NCBI GenBank assembly: GCA_026193125.1
Contig: JAPHSC010000364.1
Coordinates: forward strand, 1-6,378
DNA from: Gammaproteobacteria bacterium
GTDB taxonomy: Bacteria; Pseudomonadota; Gammaproteobacteria; Steroidobacterales; BM003
Reading direction: 5' to 3'
DNA length: 6,378 nucleotides
Shown here piece after piece: positions 1 to 5,596 of the stretch (its first letter is position 1; the number at the start of each line of letters is the position of its first letter). The notes beneath the pieces are model-generated. The model had not been told where the DNA came from and searched no databases. It worked only from the letters and a program-made list of their open reading frames with translations. Position numbers and translations under genes: made by a program.

Positions 1-1652
1 ATCTTGTTCACGGGGATACCGGTCCACTTCGACACCACCTCGGCAACTTCTTCCTCCGTGACCTTGTTGCGTACCAGGGTGCGCTCCTGCGACTCCGCCT
101 CGGTGGCTGCCGCCAGCTGCTTTTCCAGTTCCGGTATACGCCCGTACTGCAGTTCCGACATACGCGCCAGATCACCGGCGCGCCTGGCGGTTTCAAGTTC
201 CAGGCGAGCCCGCTCGATGTCTTCCTTGATCTGCGTGGCGCCCTGCATGGCGGCTTTTTCAGATTTCCAGACTTCATCCAGGTCCGAGTAGTCGCGCTCC
301 AGCTTGTCTATTTCCTCTTTCAGGATATTCAGCCGTTTGCGCGATCCCTCATCGCTTTCCTTGGACAGGGCCTCTCTCTCGATTTTTAACTGGATCAGCC
401 TGCGGTCGAGCTTGTCCATAACCTCGGGCTTGGAATCAATTTCCATACGAATCCGCGAACCGGCCTCGTCAATCAGGTCGATGGCCTTGTCGGGAAGCTG
501 GCGGTCACTGATGTAACGATGTGACAAGGTGGCCGCCGCGACTATAGCCGGATCCGTGATATCCACGCCATGGTGTACTTCGTAGCGCTCTTTCAGCCCG
601 CGCAGGATCGCGATGGTGTCTTCCACCGTCGGCTCCTGCACAATAATTTTCTGAAACCGGCGTTCCAGCGCCGCGTCCTTTTCAATGTACTGGCGATACT
701 CATCCAGCGTGGTCGCACCCACGCAGTGCAACTCGCCACGCGCCAGCGCGGGCTTGAGCATATTGCCCGCATCCATGGAGCCCTCGGCCTTGCCGGCACC
801 CACCATGGTGTGTAATTCGTCGATGAACAGGATGACCTGCCCTTCCTGTTTGGCCAGGTCGTTGAGCACACCCTTCAGGCGTTCCTCGAACTCGCCACGG
901 AACTTGGCGCCGGCGATCAGGGCACCCATATCCAGTGACAGGATGCGCTTGTTTTTCAGGCTTTCCGGCACCTCGCCGTTGACGATACGCAAGGCCAGGC
1001 CTTCCACGATGGCGGTCTTGCCCACACCGGGCTCACCGATCAGTACCGGGTTGTTCTTGGTCCTGCGCTGCAGCACCTGCACCGTGCGCCGAATCTCGTC
1101 GTCCCGTCCGATGACCGGATCCAGCTTGCCTTGCTCGGCACGTTCGGTGAGATCGATGGTGAACTTTTCCAGTGCCTGGCGGGTTTCCTCGGCATTGGGA
1201 TCATCCACGCTCTCACCACCGCGCATCTCGCTAATGGCTTTTTCCACTGCGCCCTTGACCACTCCGGTGTCACGCAGCAAGTGCCCGAGCGCACCCTTGT
1301 CATCCAGGGCGGCCAACACGAATAGTTCGCTGGAGATGTATTGATCATTGCGGCCCTGGGCCAGCTTGTCGCACACGTTCAGCAAGTTGCCAAGATCGCC
1401 CGACAAGTGCACTTCGCCGCCGGTACCCTCGATACGGGGCATTCGATCCAGGGCATCGCCCAACTGCGAACGCAACAGGTTGACGTTGCTGCCGGTCTTA
1501 CCCAGCAGGTGACGAACCGTCCCACCCTGTTGATCCAGCAGGGCCACCATCAGGTGGACGGGTTCTATGATCTGATGATCCCTGCCCAGGGCCAGTGACT
1601 GAGCATCAGCCAGGGCCATCTGGAACTTGCTGGTGAGTTTATCCATGCGCAT
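1..1652 (-). CDS. clpB: ATP-dependent disaggregase ClpB, N-terminal 550 residues (3' end beyond the left edge)
   Basis: ClpB is the cytoplasmic Hsp100 AAA+ hexamer that, with DnaK/DnaJ/GrpE, threads proteins out of aggregates after heat stress. The frame reads from ATG at 1652 to the window edge without a stop. The start MRMDKLTSKFQ aligns with E. coli MRLDRLTNKFQ, which decides this ATG over the in-frame ATG at 1646; GAGGG lies 9 nt upstream (1662-1666). Visible parts are the N-domain with its Clp repeats (about 1-145) and the first nucleotide-binding domain (about 160-405). In the latter, Walker A is GEPGVGKT (206-213, Lys212), Walker B is ILFIDE (274-279, Glu279), GATT is at 312-315 and the arginine fingers are Arg331/Arg332. 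The coiled-coil middle domain (about 409-524) that docks DnaK follows, and the visible part ends at WTGIPVNK. These residue numbers equal those of E. coli ClpB. About 300 residues, including the second ATPase domain, lie outside the window. The middle domain separates it from ClpA and ClpC. Confidence 0.98.
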   Translation of the reverse strand, partial: MRMDKLTSKFQMALADAQSLALGRDHQIIEPVHLMVALLDQQGGTVRHLLGKTGSNVNLLRSQLGDALDRMPRIEGTGGEVHLSGDLGNLLNVCDKLAQGRNDQYISSELFVLAALDDKGALGHLLRDTGVVKGAVEKAISEMRGGESVDDPNAEETRQALEKFTIDLTERAEQGKLDPVIGRDDEIRRTVQVLQRRTKNNPVLIGEPGVGKTAIVEGLALRIVNGEVPESLKNKRILSLDMGALIAGAKFRGEFEERLKGVLNDLAKQEGQVILFIDELHTMVGAGKAEGSMDAGNMLKPALARGELHCVGATTLDEYRQYIEKDAALERRFQKIIVQEPTVEDTIAILRGLKERYEVHHGVDITDPAIVAAATLSHRYISDRQLPDKAIDLIDEAGSRIRMEIDSKPEVMDKLDRRLIQLKIEREALSKESDEGSRKRLNILKEEIDKLERDYSDLDEVWKSEKAAMQGATQIKEDIERARLELETARRAGDLARMSELQYGRIPELEKQLAAATEAESQERTLVRNKVTEEEVAEVVSKWTGIPVNK

Positions 1653-1689
1653 GGTTGCACGCCCTCAAAGTAGTCTAAAGCTCACCCTG

Positions 1690-1717
1690 ATTTGGGGGCT
1701 GGACGGGCAAATTCAAT
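1690..1717 (-). promoter_or_regulatory. Heat-shock (sigma-32 type) promoter of clpB
   Basis: On the minus strand TTGAAT (1716-1711) is followed by CCCCCAAAT (1698-1690). From TTGA to the last four C of the C-run there are 15 nt, the same spacing as I recall for E. coli dnaK P1 (TTGA-N15-CCCCAT). The established sigma-32 consensus is CTTGAA ... CCCCATnT, so both boxes fit with small deviations. Transcription would begin near 1683, giving a leader of about 30 nt that contains the GAGGG ribosome site (1662-1666). ClpB is a classical sigma-32 regulon member, which supports the call. The assignment is by eye. Confidence 0.72.
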
Positions 1718-1739
1718 AGCCCGGCGCTTCGGACCCAGG

Positions 1740-2513
1740 TTAATGGGTAAAGCGATGAGTTATTTCGATCACGCCTATCCCGGCCACGATGAGGATGATC
1801 TGCGCGGCGGCGCTGCGGAAATCCACGCGCTTGTGCATCCCGGGTATCAGGTCGGCCACCGCCACGTAAATGAAGCTTGAGGCCGCGACTGCCAGGGCGT
1901 AGGGCAGAAAAGCCCGGGCGCCGTCCAGCCAGAAGTAACCGGCTACGCCACCCAGCACCGAGGTCAGGCTGACCAGCAGGTTAAGGACCAGGGCCCGCAG
2001 ACGGCTAAAACCGGCATGCAGAAGGATTGCCAGATCCCCCACTTCCTGGGGTATCTCGTGGGCGATGACGGCCACGCTGGTGGCCACACCCAGGTGGAAG
2101 TCGGTAAGAAAGGCCGCGGCGATAAGTACCCCGTCCACCAGGTTATGCATGGCATCGCCGATGAGTATCAGGCGTCCCGAGGCAGCGTGGTCATGGGCGC
2201 CGGTATGCACGTCGCAATCATCGTGGTGACAATGACGCCAAAGCACCAGCTTCTCCAGCAGGAAGAACACCAGCAGCCCCGCCAGCACCGTGATGCCCAC
2301 CGCGTGCACATTGTCCGGTCCAAGACCTTCAAAAGCGCCAGGCAGCAAACGCATAAACGCCGCGCCCAGCAATACACCGGTGGCAAAACTCACCAGGTGT
2401 GGAATCAAGCGGTTGCGGGTGGTGTCCCTGGCCAGCAGGAAAGCGCCCGCAGCCAGGGCGCTGAGGGCGCCTCCGGCGATGGTAAACAGAACAATCCAGC
2501 CTAGAGTTCCCAT
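1740..2513 (-). CDS. ZIP-family divalent metal transporter with histidine-rich loop
   Basis: This 257-residue inner-membrane protein belongs to the ZIP (SLC39-like) family, which moves Zn(II), and often Fe(II) or Mn(II), into the cytoplasm. About eight hydrophobic segments are visible, near residues 5-27, 36-57, 68-92, 115-135, 141-163, 168-195, 204-224 and 234-252. The family's metal-site motifs are intact: HNLVDG (123-128) in segment 4 and HEIPQEVGD (152-160) in segment 5. The loop between segments 3 and 4 is rich in His and Asp (HCHHDDCDVHTGAHDH, 94-109), as is usual for a metal-sensing or metal-loading loop. The HNxxDG/HExPxExGD pattern resembles LIV-1-type ZIPs more than E. coli ZupT. 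ATG at 2513 is the only usual start after the in-frame stop at 2552-2550; the ribosome site is weak (GGA at 2525-2523). It stops 87 bp before clpB, with no clear terminator between. Substrate choice cannot be read from sequence. Confidence 0.93.
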   Translation of the reverse strand: MGTLGWIVLFTIAGGALSALAAGAFLLARDTTRNRLIPHLVSFATGVLLGAAFMRLLPGAFEGLGPDNVHAVGITVLAGLLVFFLLEKLVLWRHCHHDDCDVHTGAHDHAASGRLILIGDAMHNLVDGVLIAAAFLTDFHLGVATSVAVIAHEIPQEVGDLAILLHAGFSRLRALVLNLLVSLTSVLGGVAGYFWLDGARAFLPYALAVAASSFIYVAVADLIPGMHKRVDFRSAAAQIILIVAGIGVIEITHRFTH

Positions 2514-2597
2514 GCCAGGGTATCCGTGGTCATTGTGATGGCCGCCATGCTACTGCCTGCAACCGGGATTGGAAACAGCGCGACCAGCAAATGCGGC
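2514..2597. other. Spacer upstream of the ZIP gene
   Basis: This spacer separates the ZIP start from the tandem repeats. I see no convincing sigma-70 promoter, metalloregulator (Zur or Fur) box or riboswitch. On the minus strand a 15-codon reading frame (ATG at 2548, stop TAG at 2503-2501) has an AGG seven bases ahead of it and ends just inside the ZIP gene, so it could be a coupled leader. There is no independent support that it is translated. Confidence 0.4.
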
Positions 2598-2672
2598 TTC
2601 TGCGCTGCAAATCTTCGCTGTAGCGTACGTTTTACGCAGCATATTGTAGGGTGCACAGAGTGCACCCTACCC
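2598..2672. repeat. REP-like palindromic repeat, copy 1 of a 75-bp tandem pair
   Basis: This unit aligns without gaps to the adjacent unit at 2673-2747, with 61 of 75 positions identical (47 of 56 in the last 56 bases). It carries a perfect hairpin: the 11-base arm GTAGGGTGCAC (2646-2656), loop AGA (2657-2659), and the complementary arm (2660-2670). The left hairpin around CGTTTTACG is decayed compared with copy 2. The GTAGGGTGCG...ACGCACC theme resembles REP elements that are scattered in many proteobacterial genomes and moved by REP-associated tyrosine transposases (RAYT). No transposase is present here. No T-run follows the hairpin on either strand, so it is not a typical intrinsic terminator. 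Confidence 0.85.
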
Positions 2673-2747
2673 TTCTGCTCTGCCGTTCTTGGCTGTAGGG
2701 TGCGTTTTACGCACCATTTGGGACGGTGCACGAAGTGCACCCTACCC
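2673..2747. repeat. REP-like palindromic repeat, copy 2, reaching into the pgeF stop codon
   Basis: This is the better preserved unit. It can fold as two small hairpins, GGTGCGT/ACGCACC (2699-2705 with 2709-2715, loop TTT) and GGTGCAC/GTGCACC (2725-2731 with 2735-2741, loop GAA). It can instead close as one long structure with outer arms GTAGGGTGC (2695-2703) and GCACCCTAC (2737-2745). The last six bases (2742-2747) are, on the minus strand, the final Gly codon and TAG stop of pgeF. In RNA from the rluD-pgeF transcript the structure lies directly after the stop. It could block 3' exonucleases or reduce read-through into the ZIP gene; that role is inferred. Confidence 0.87.
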
Positions 2748-3482
2748 GTCCAGCCAGATCATGCTGGCCATGCGCCCGCACTGCCCATCCCGTCGATAGG
2801 AAAAAAATCTGGCGGGATCCGATGCCGTGCAAAACTCGCCACCATAAACCCGGTCCAGCCCCAGCCGATTCAGCCGATGCCGGGCCAGTCCGGCCAGGTC
2901 TGCCTGCCAGCGCCCCGCCGGGTTGGGGGCAAAAAACACCTGCGTATCCGGGGCCTGGCCAACAAAGGCTGCACGCACCTCATCGCCTACTTCAAAGGCC
3001 GTTGGACCTATCGCCGGACCCAGCCAGGCGAGCACTCTTGAAGACGGCGCAGACATCAGCATCAGCGTATTTTCCAGCACACCGGATAACAGGCCTCGCC
3101 AGCCGGCGTGGGCGGCGGCCACACACTTCCCCGCCTCATCGCAGAACAGAACCGGCAGGCAGTCGGCGGTCAGTACCGCGCAGACCTGCTCATGTTGCAT
3201 GGCCACGCAGGCATCCGCGCGTATACCCGCAAGCCAGTCATCGGCGGCAATGGCCACGCACCCGTGCACCTGCTCCAGCCATCGTGGCCGGGCGGCGGGC
3301 CCGGGCGGCTGCGCAAGCAGGGCGCGGTTGGTGGCCACCGCCTGTGCATCATCACCCACGTGGGCGCCCAGGTTCAGACCCTTGTACTTCCCCTCGCTCA
3401 CGCCTCCCTGGCGCAGGGTGCTCACCGCCCTGACGCCCTTGGGCGCTGGCCAATCCGGCACAATAAAGGCTGCGTGGCTCAT
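2742..3482 (-). CDS. pgeF: Peptidoglycan editing factor PgeF (YfiH, multicopper-oxidase-like fold)
   Basis: PgeF/YfiH (COG1496, DUF152) is a cytoplasmic enzyme that in E. coli removes UDP-MurNAc precursors carrying L-Ser in place of L-Ala. Members of the family also act as purine nucleoside phosphorylases/adenosine deaminases and were formerly called laccases. The 246-residue protein matches E. coli YfiH in length and along its whole course. It has WLEQVHG with His73, TADCLPVLFC with Cys108, and AHAGWRGL with His125, the His-Cys-His metal and active-site set. It also has LGPAIGPTAFEVG (about 154-166) and the C-terminal FFSYRRD...GRMAS. Its ATG overlaps the rluD stop in an ATGA junction, so it is translationally coupled to rluD; GGGGG (3495-3491) is a possible ribosome site. 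Its last codon and stop lie in the REP-like repeat. Identity is secure; the physiological substrate here is taken from E. coli. Confidence 0.96.
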   Translation of the reverse strand: MSHAAFIVPDWPAPKGVRAVSTLRQGGVSEGKYKGLNLGAHVGDDAQAVATNRALLAQPPGPAARPRWLEQVHGCVAIAADDWLAGIRADACVAMQHEQVCAVLTADCLPVLFCDEAGKCVAAAHAGWRGLLSGVLENTLMLMSAPSSRVLAWLGPAIGPTAFEVGDEVRAAFVGQAPDTQVFFAPNPAGRWQADLAGLARHRLNRLGLDRVYGGEFCTASDPARFFSYRRDGQCGRMASMIWLDG

Positions 3483-4447
3483 TGCTCCAGCCCCCGGGCG
3501 TCCTCGCGCATGACCTCAAGCAGTTGCGACATGTCCCGGGGCAGCGGCGACGTCCATTCCACGGGCTCTCCGCTCACCGGGTGTGCAAACCCCAGCCGGG
3601 CCGCGTGCAGGGCCTGGCGATGAAAGCCTCGCAGCGACTGGATCAGCGGCTGGGTGGCCTTGGCCGGAATGCGCAGACGGCCGCCATATACCGGGTCACC
3701 CACCAGGGGAAAGCGCAAATGCGCCATATGCACCCGAATCTGGTGGGTCCGCCCGGTCTCAAGCTTGAGACGTATGTGGGTATGGGCACGAAATCGCTCC
3801 AGCACCCTGTAATGTGTCACGGCTGGGCGCCCACCCTCACGCACGGCCATTTTGCGGCGGTCGCCGCTGGCCCGGCCTATCGGGGCTGAAATATCGCCCC
3901 CGGCGGTCATCACGCCACAGGCAATTGCCTGGTATTCGCGCAAGATCTCGCGCGCAGCGAGGGTCCGGGTCAAGACCGTGTGCGCTTCAATGCTGGCTGC
4001 GACCACCATCAGACCCGTGGTGTCCTTGTCCAGGCGATGGATAATCCCTGCCCGCGGCAACTCCACAAGTCCGGGTCGCAGGTGCAACAGTGCATTTTGC
4101 AGGGTAGAGGCCGGGTTACCGGCCCCGGGATGCACGACCAGACCGGCCGGCTTGTCTATGACCAGCAAGTGCTCGTCCTGATAGACAATATTCAGCGCAA
4201 TGTTTTCCGGCCGCATGGGCACTTCCGCCTCACGCGGGGCGTGAATACTGAGGTGCTCGCCGCCTACTACCTTGTCCCGGGGGCGCAAAACACGACCATC
4301 CACCTGCACTGAACCGGCCTTTATCCAGCCCTGCAGACGACTACGGGAATACTCCGGCAACAATTCAGCCAGGGCCTGGTCCAGCCGCGATCCGGCCAGT
4401 TCATTCGGGATGCTCAATTCGTGGGTATGAAACTGTTGCTCGCTCAC
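3479..4447 (-). CDS. rluD: 23S rRNA pseudouridine(1911/1915/1917) synthase RluD
   Basis: RluD converts U1911, U1915 and U1917 in helix 69 of 23S rRNA to pseudouridine, which supports ribosome assembly and correct termination. With GTG at 4447 as start the protein has 322 residues. An S4 RNA-binding domain (about 18-72, RLDQALAELLPEYSRSRLQGW) comes first. The RluA-family catalytic domain follows, with HPGAGNP, HRLDKDTTGL (catalytic Asp140, aligning with E. coli Asp139) and GRTHQIRVHMAHL; the protein ends at LEVMREDARGLEQ. The frame can be extended to a TTG at 4483 (334 residues). I prefer the GTG because it puts the catalytic Asp at the E. coli position and has AGAG about 10 bases upstream. 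The S4 domain, length and neighbours separate it from RluA and RluC. It is the first gene of the minus-strand group and overlaps pgeF by 4 bases. Confidence 0.96.
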   Translation of the reverse strand: MSEQQFHTHELSIPNELAGSRLDQALAELLPEYSRSRLQGWIKAGSVQVDGRVLRPRDKVVGGEHLSIHAPREAEVPMRPENIALNIVYQDEHLLVIDKPAGLVVHPGAGNPASTLQNALLHLRPGLVELPRAGIIHRLDKDTTGLMVVAASIEAHTVLTRTLAAREILREYQAIACGVMTAGGDISAPIGRASGDRRKMAVREGGRPAVTHYRVLERFRAHTHIRLKLETGRTHQIRVHMAHLRFPLVGDPVYGGRLRIPAKATQPLIQSLRGFHRQALHAARLGFAHPVSGEPVEWTSPLPRDMSQLLEVMREDARGLEQ

Positions 4448-4536
4448 GAGGTCTACACTCTTTAGAATGGCGGTCGGCGACAAAGGTCAATGCTCTTGAG
4501 AAGCGAGGAACCCTCGAATTTTTCTGGATGACCGGG

Positions 4537-4563
4537 ATTGTAAGCGAAAAGCGTGCGATTCAA
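4537..4563 (-). promoter_or_regulatory. Possible sigma-70 promoter of rluD
   Basis: On the minus strand TTGAAT (4563-4558) and TACAAT (4542-4537) are separated by 15 bases. The -10 box matches the consensus at five of six positions and the -35 box at four of six, but the spacer is two bases shorter than the optimum. Transcription would begin near 4530, leaving a leader of about 80 nt before the GTG start of rluD. Confidence 0.4.
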
Positions 4564-4666
4564 GACGCCAATCGCGGGTCAGCGGGGCCGGTGATGAGTG
4601 GCCACACAGAAGACGGTTATTTTGACTCAGGGGCGAGATCGTAAATAGATTGGCGACTTCCTAAGT

Positions 4667-4672
4667 TATACT
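4667..4672 (+). promoter_or_regulatory. Possible -10 box for bamD
   Basis: TATACT matches the sigma-70 -10 consensus at five of six positions and lies 110 bases before the bamD ATG. No good -35 box stands 16-18 bases upstream. TTGGCG is only 11 bases away, and TTGACT at 4622-4627 is too far. An activator-dependent or weak promoter would fit, but chance is also possible. Confidence 0.3.
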
Positions 4673-4782
4673 GCGCGACTGAGTCGGCAGCGGCGAGTCG
4701 TCACGTCGATCTGACTATCACCATCGGTCAACCTGTAAACCTCTGGAATTGCACCAGCTTATCGGGAATCAAAGTTTTGCAC

Positions 4783-5577
4783 ATGTCTGTTGAAAAACGT
4801 ATGCGGGTTTTGCCTGCCCTCTGCGCCAAGTTCGGTGCGATCGTTTTGCTTGCGTTGCTGGCAGGCGCCTGTTCCAGTGACAAGTACGAGCGAGATCGTA
4901 ATGCCGCTTCTGACACGCTGTTCCAAAAGGGCTCAGAGGCCATTAGCAATCGTAATTACACTGCGGCTATTTTTTATCTGGAACAGTTGGGAGCGCGCTA
5001 CCCGTTTAGCGAAAATGCCAAGCAGGCTCAGCTCAACCTCTTGTACGTGTATTACAAGAACGATGAGCCCGAGTCGGCGATTGATGCGGCCGATAACTTT
5101 ATTCGCGAAAACCCGACTCACCCCAGGGTGGACTACGCCTATTACATCAAGGGCCTGGTGAATTTTCCCAAGGAAAAAAATTCACTGGAGAGACTCTTCA
5201 GGGTAGACCGCTACGCGCGTCCACCCAAGGGTCTGGATGACTCCTTCTCTGCTTTTTCGACCTTGATTGCACGTTTCCCGGGCAGCTTGTATGCGCCAGA
5301 TGCCAGGGAGAGAATGATTTACCTGCGCAACCGCCTGGCCCAATACCAGATATATGTAGCCGAATGGTATGTGCGTCGAGGCTCATACGTGGCAGCCTCG
5401 CACCGGGCGCGCAGCGTACTGGAAGAATATGCCGGCTCTACCAGCGCCTACCAGGCAATGGAACTGCTGGCGATTTGCTACAACAAGCTGGGATTGAAGG
5501 ACCTCGAAGCGGATACTCGGGAATTGTTGACCCTCAATCAGGGTCTGAAGAACGCCAGCAAGCGCCTGGAGCAGTAG
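4783..5577 (+). CDS. bamD: Outer-membrane assembly lipoprotein BamD
   Basis: BamD (formerly YfiO/ComL) is the essential lipoprotein of the BAM complex; it binds BamA and the signals of unfolded beta-barrel proteins on the periplasmic side of the outer membrane. With ATG at 4783 the protein has 264 residues. It has a signal peptide with a hydrophobic core (about 17-28) and a lipobox ending in Cys30 (LLAGAC). Ser at +2 predicts export to the outer membrane by Lol. TPR-like helical repeats fill the rest. The stretches ARYPFSENAKQAQLNLLYVY, ENPTHPRVDYAYYIKGL, LFRVDRYARPP and VAEWYVRRGSYVAA match E. coli BamD. Start choice is uncertain: TTG at 4777 and ATG at 4801 are in frame, no strong ribosome site marks any of them, and the mature protein is the same in each case. 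It stands divergent from rluD, as in E. coli, and its stop is 19 bp from that of nadE. Confidence 0.96.
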   Translation: MSVEKRMRVLPALCAKFGAIVLLALLAGACSSDKYERDRNAASDTLFQKGSEAISNRNYTAAIFYLEQLGARYPFSENAKQAQLNLLYVYYKNDEPESAIDAADNFIRENPTHPRVDYAYYIKGLVNFPKEKNSLERLFRVDRYARPPKGLDDSFSAFSTLIARFPGSLYAPDARERMIYLRNRLAQYQIYVAEWYVRRGSYVAASHRARSVLEEYAGSTSAYQAMELLAICYNKLGLKDLEADTRELLTLNQGLKNASKRLEQ

Positions 5578-5596
5578 GACCTGGACCGGACCTGAC

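Larger units (their letters stand above)
4448..4782. promoter_or_regulatory. Divergent control region between rluD and bamD
   Basis: This gap of about 335 bp contains no credible gene on either strand. It must hold the promoters of both rluD (leftward) and bamD (rightward). Candidates are listed separately. A short hairpin, CGAGG/CCTCG (4504-4508 with 4512-4516), is followed on the plus strand by AATTTTT. It lies in the rluD leader and would work as a terminator only for rightward RNA, for which no gene is visible. No tRNA, small RNA or riboswitch could be recognised. Confidence 0.6.

Noticed and set aside
685..1344. Plus-strand 219-codon ORF antisense to clpB
   Set aside because: It is a Ser- and Pro-rich shadow frame of a GC-rich conserved gene. 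The minus frame has the intact ClpB ATPase motifs.
2501..2740. Minus-strand 79-codon ORF with an internal protein repeat (CVKRTLQ twice)
   Set aside because: It is read through the two 75-bp repeats. Since 75 is a multiple of three, any frame repeats there. It matches no family I know and overlaps the ZIP start.
2598..2747. Repeats as a CRISPR array
   Set aside because: Only two units, directly abutting with no spacers, and strongly palindromic; no cas gene nearby.
2526..3041. Plus-strand 171-codon ORF with cysteine-rich repeated motif (VRFT, CTECTLP)
   Set aside because: The cysteine pattern comes from the REP-like units, and the second half is antisense to pgeF. No ribosome site or family resemblance.
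2726..3433. Plus-strand 235-codon ORF antisense to pgeF
   Set aside because: Low-complexity Arg/Pro/Ala composition is typical of a shadow frame; the PgeF active-site motifs are all on the minus strand.
4484..4782. A small RNA or riboswitch in the divergent region
   Set aside because: Only one short hairpin is visible and no known riboswitch core or tRNA fold could be recognised by eye.
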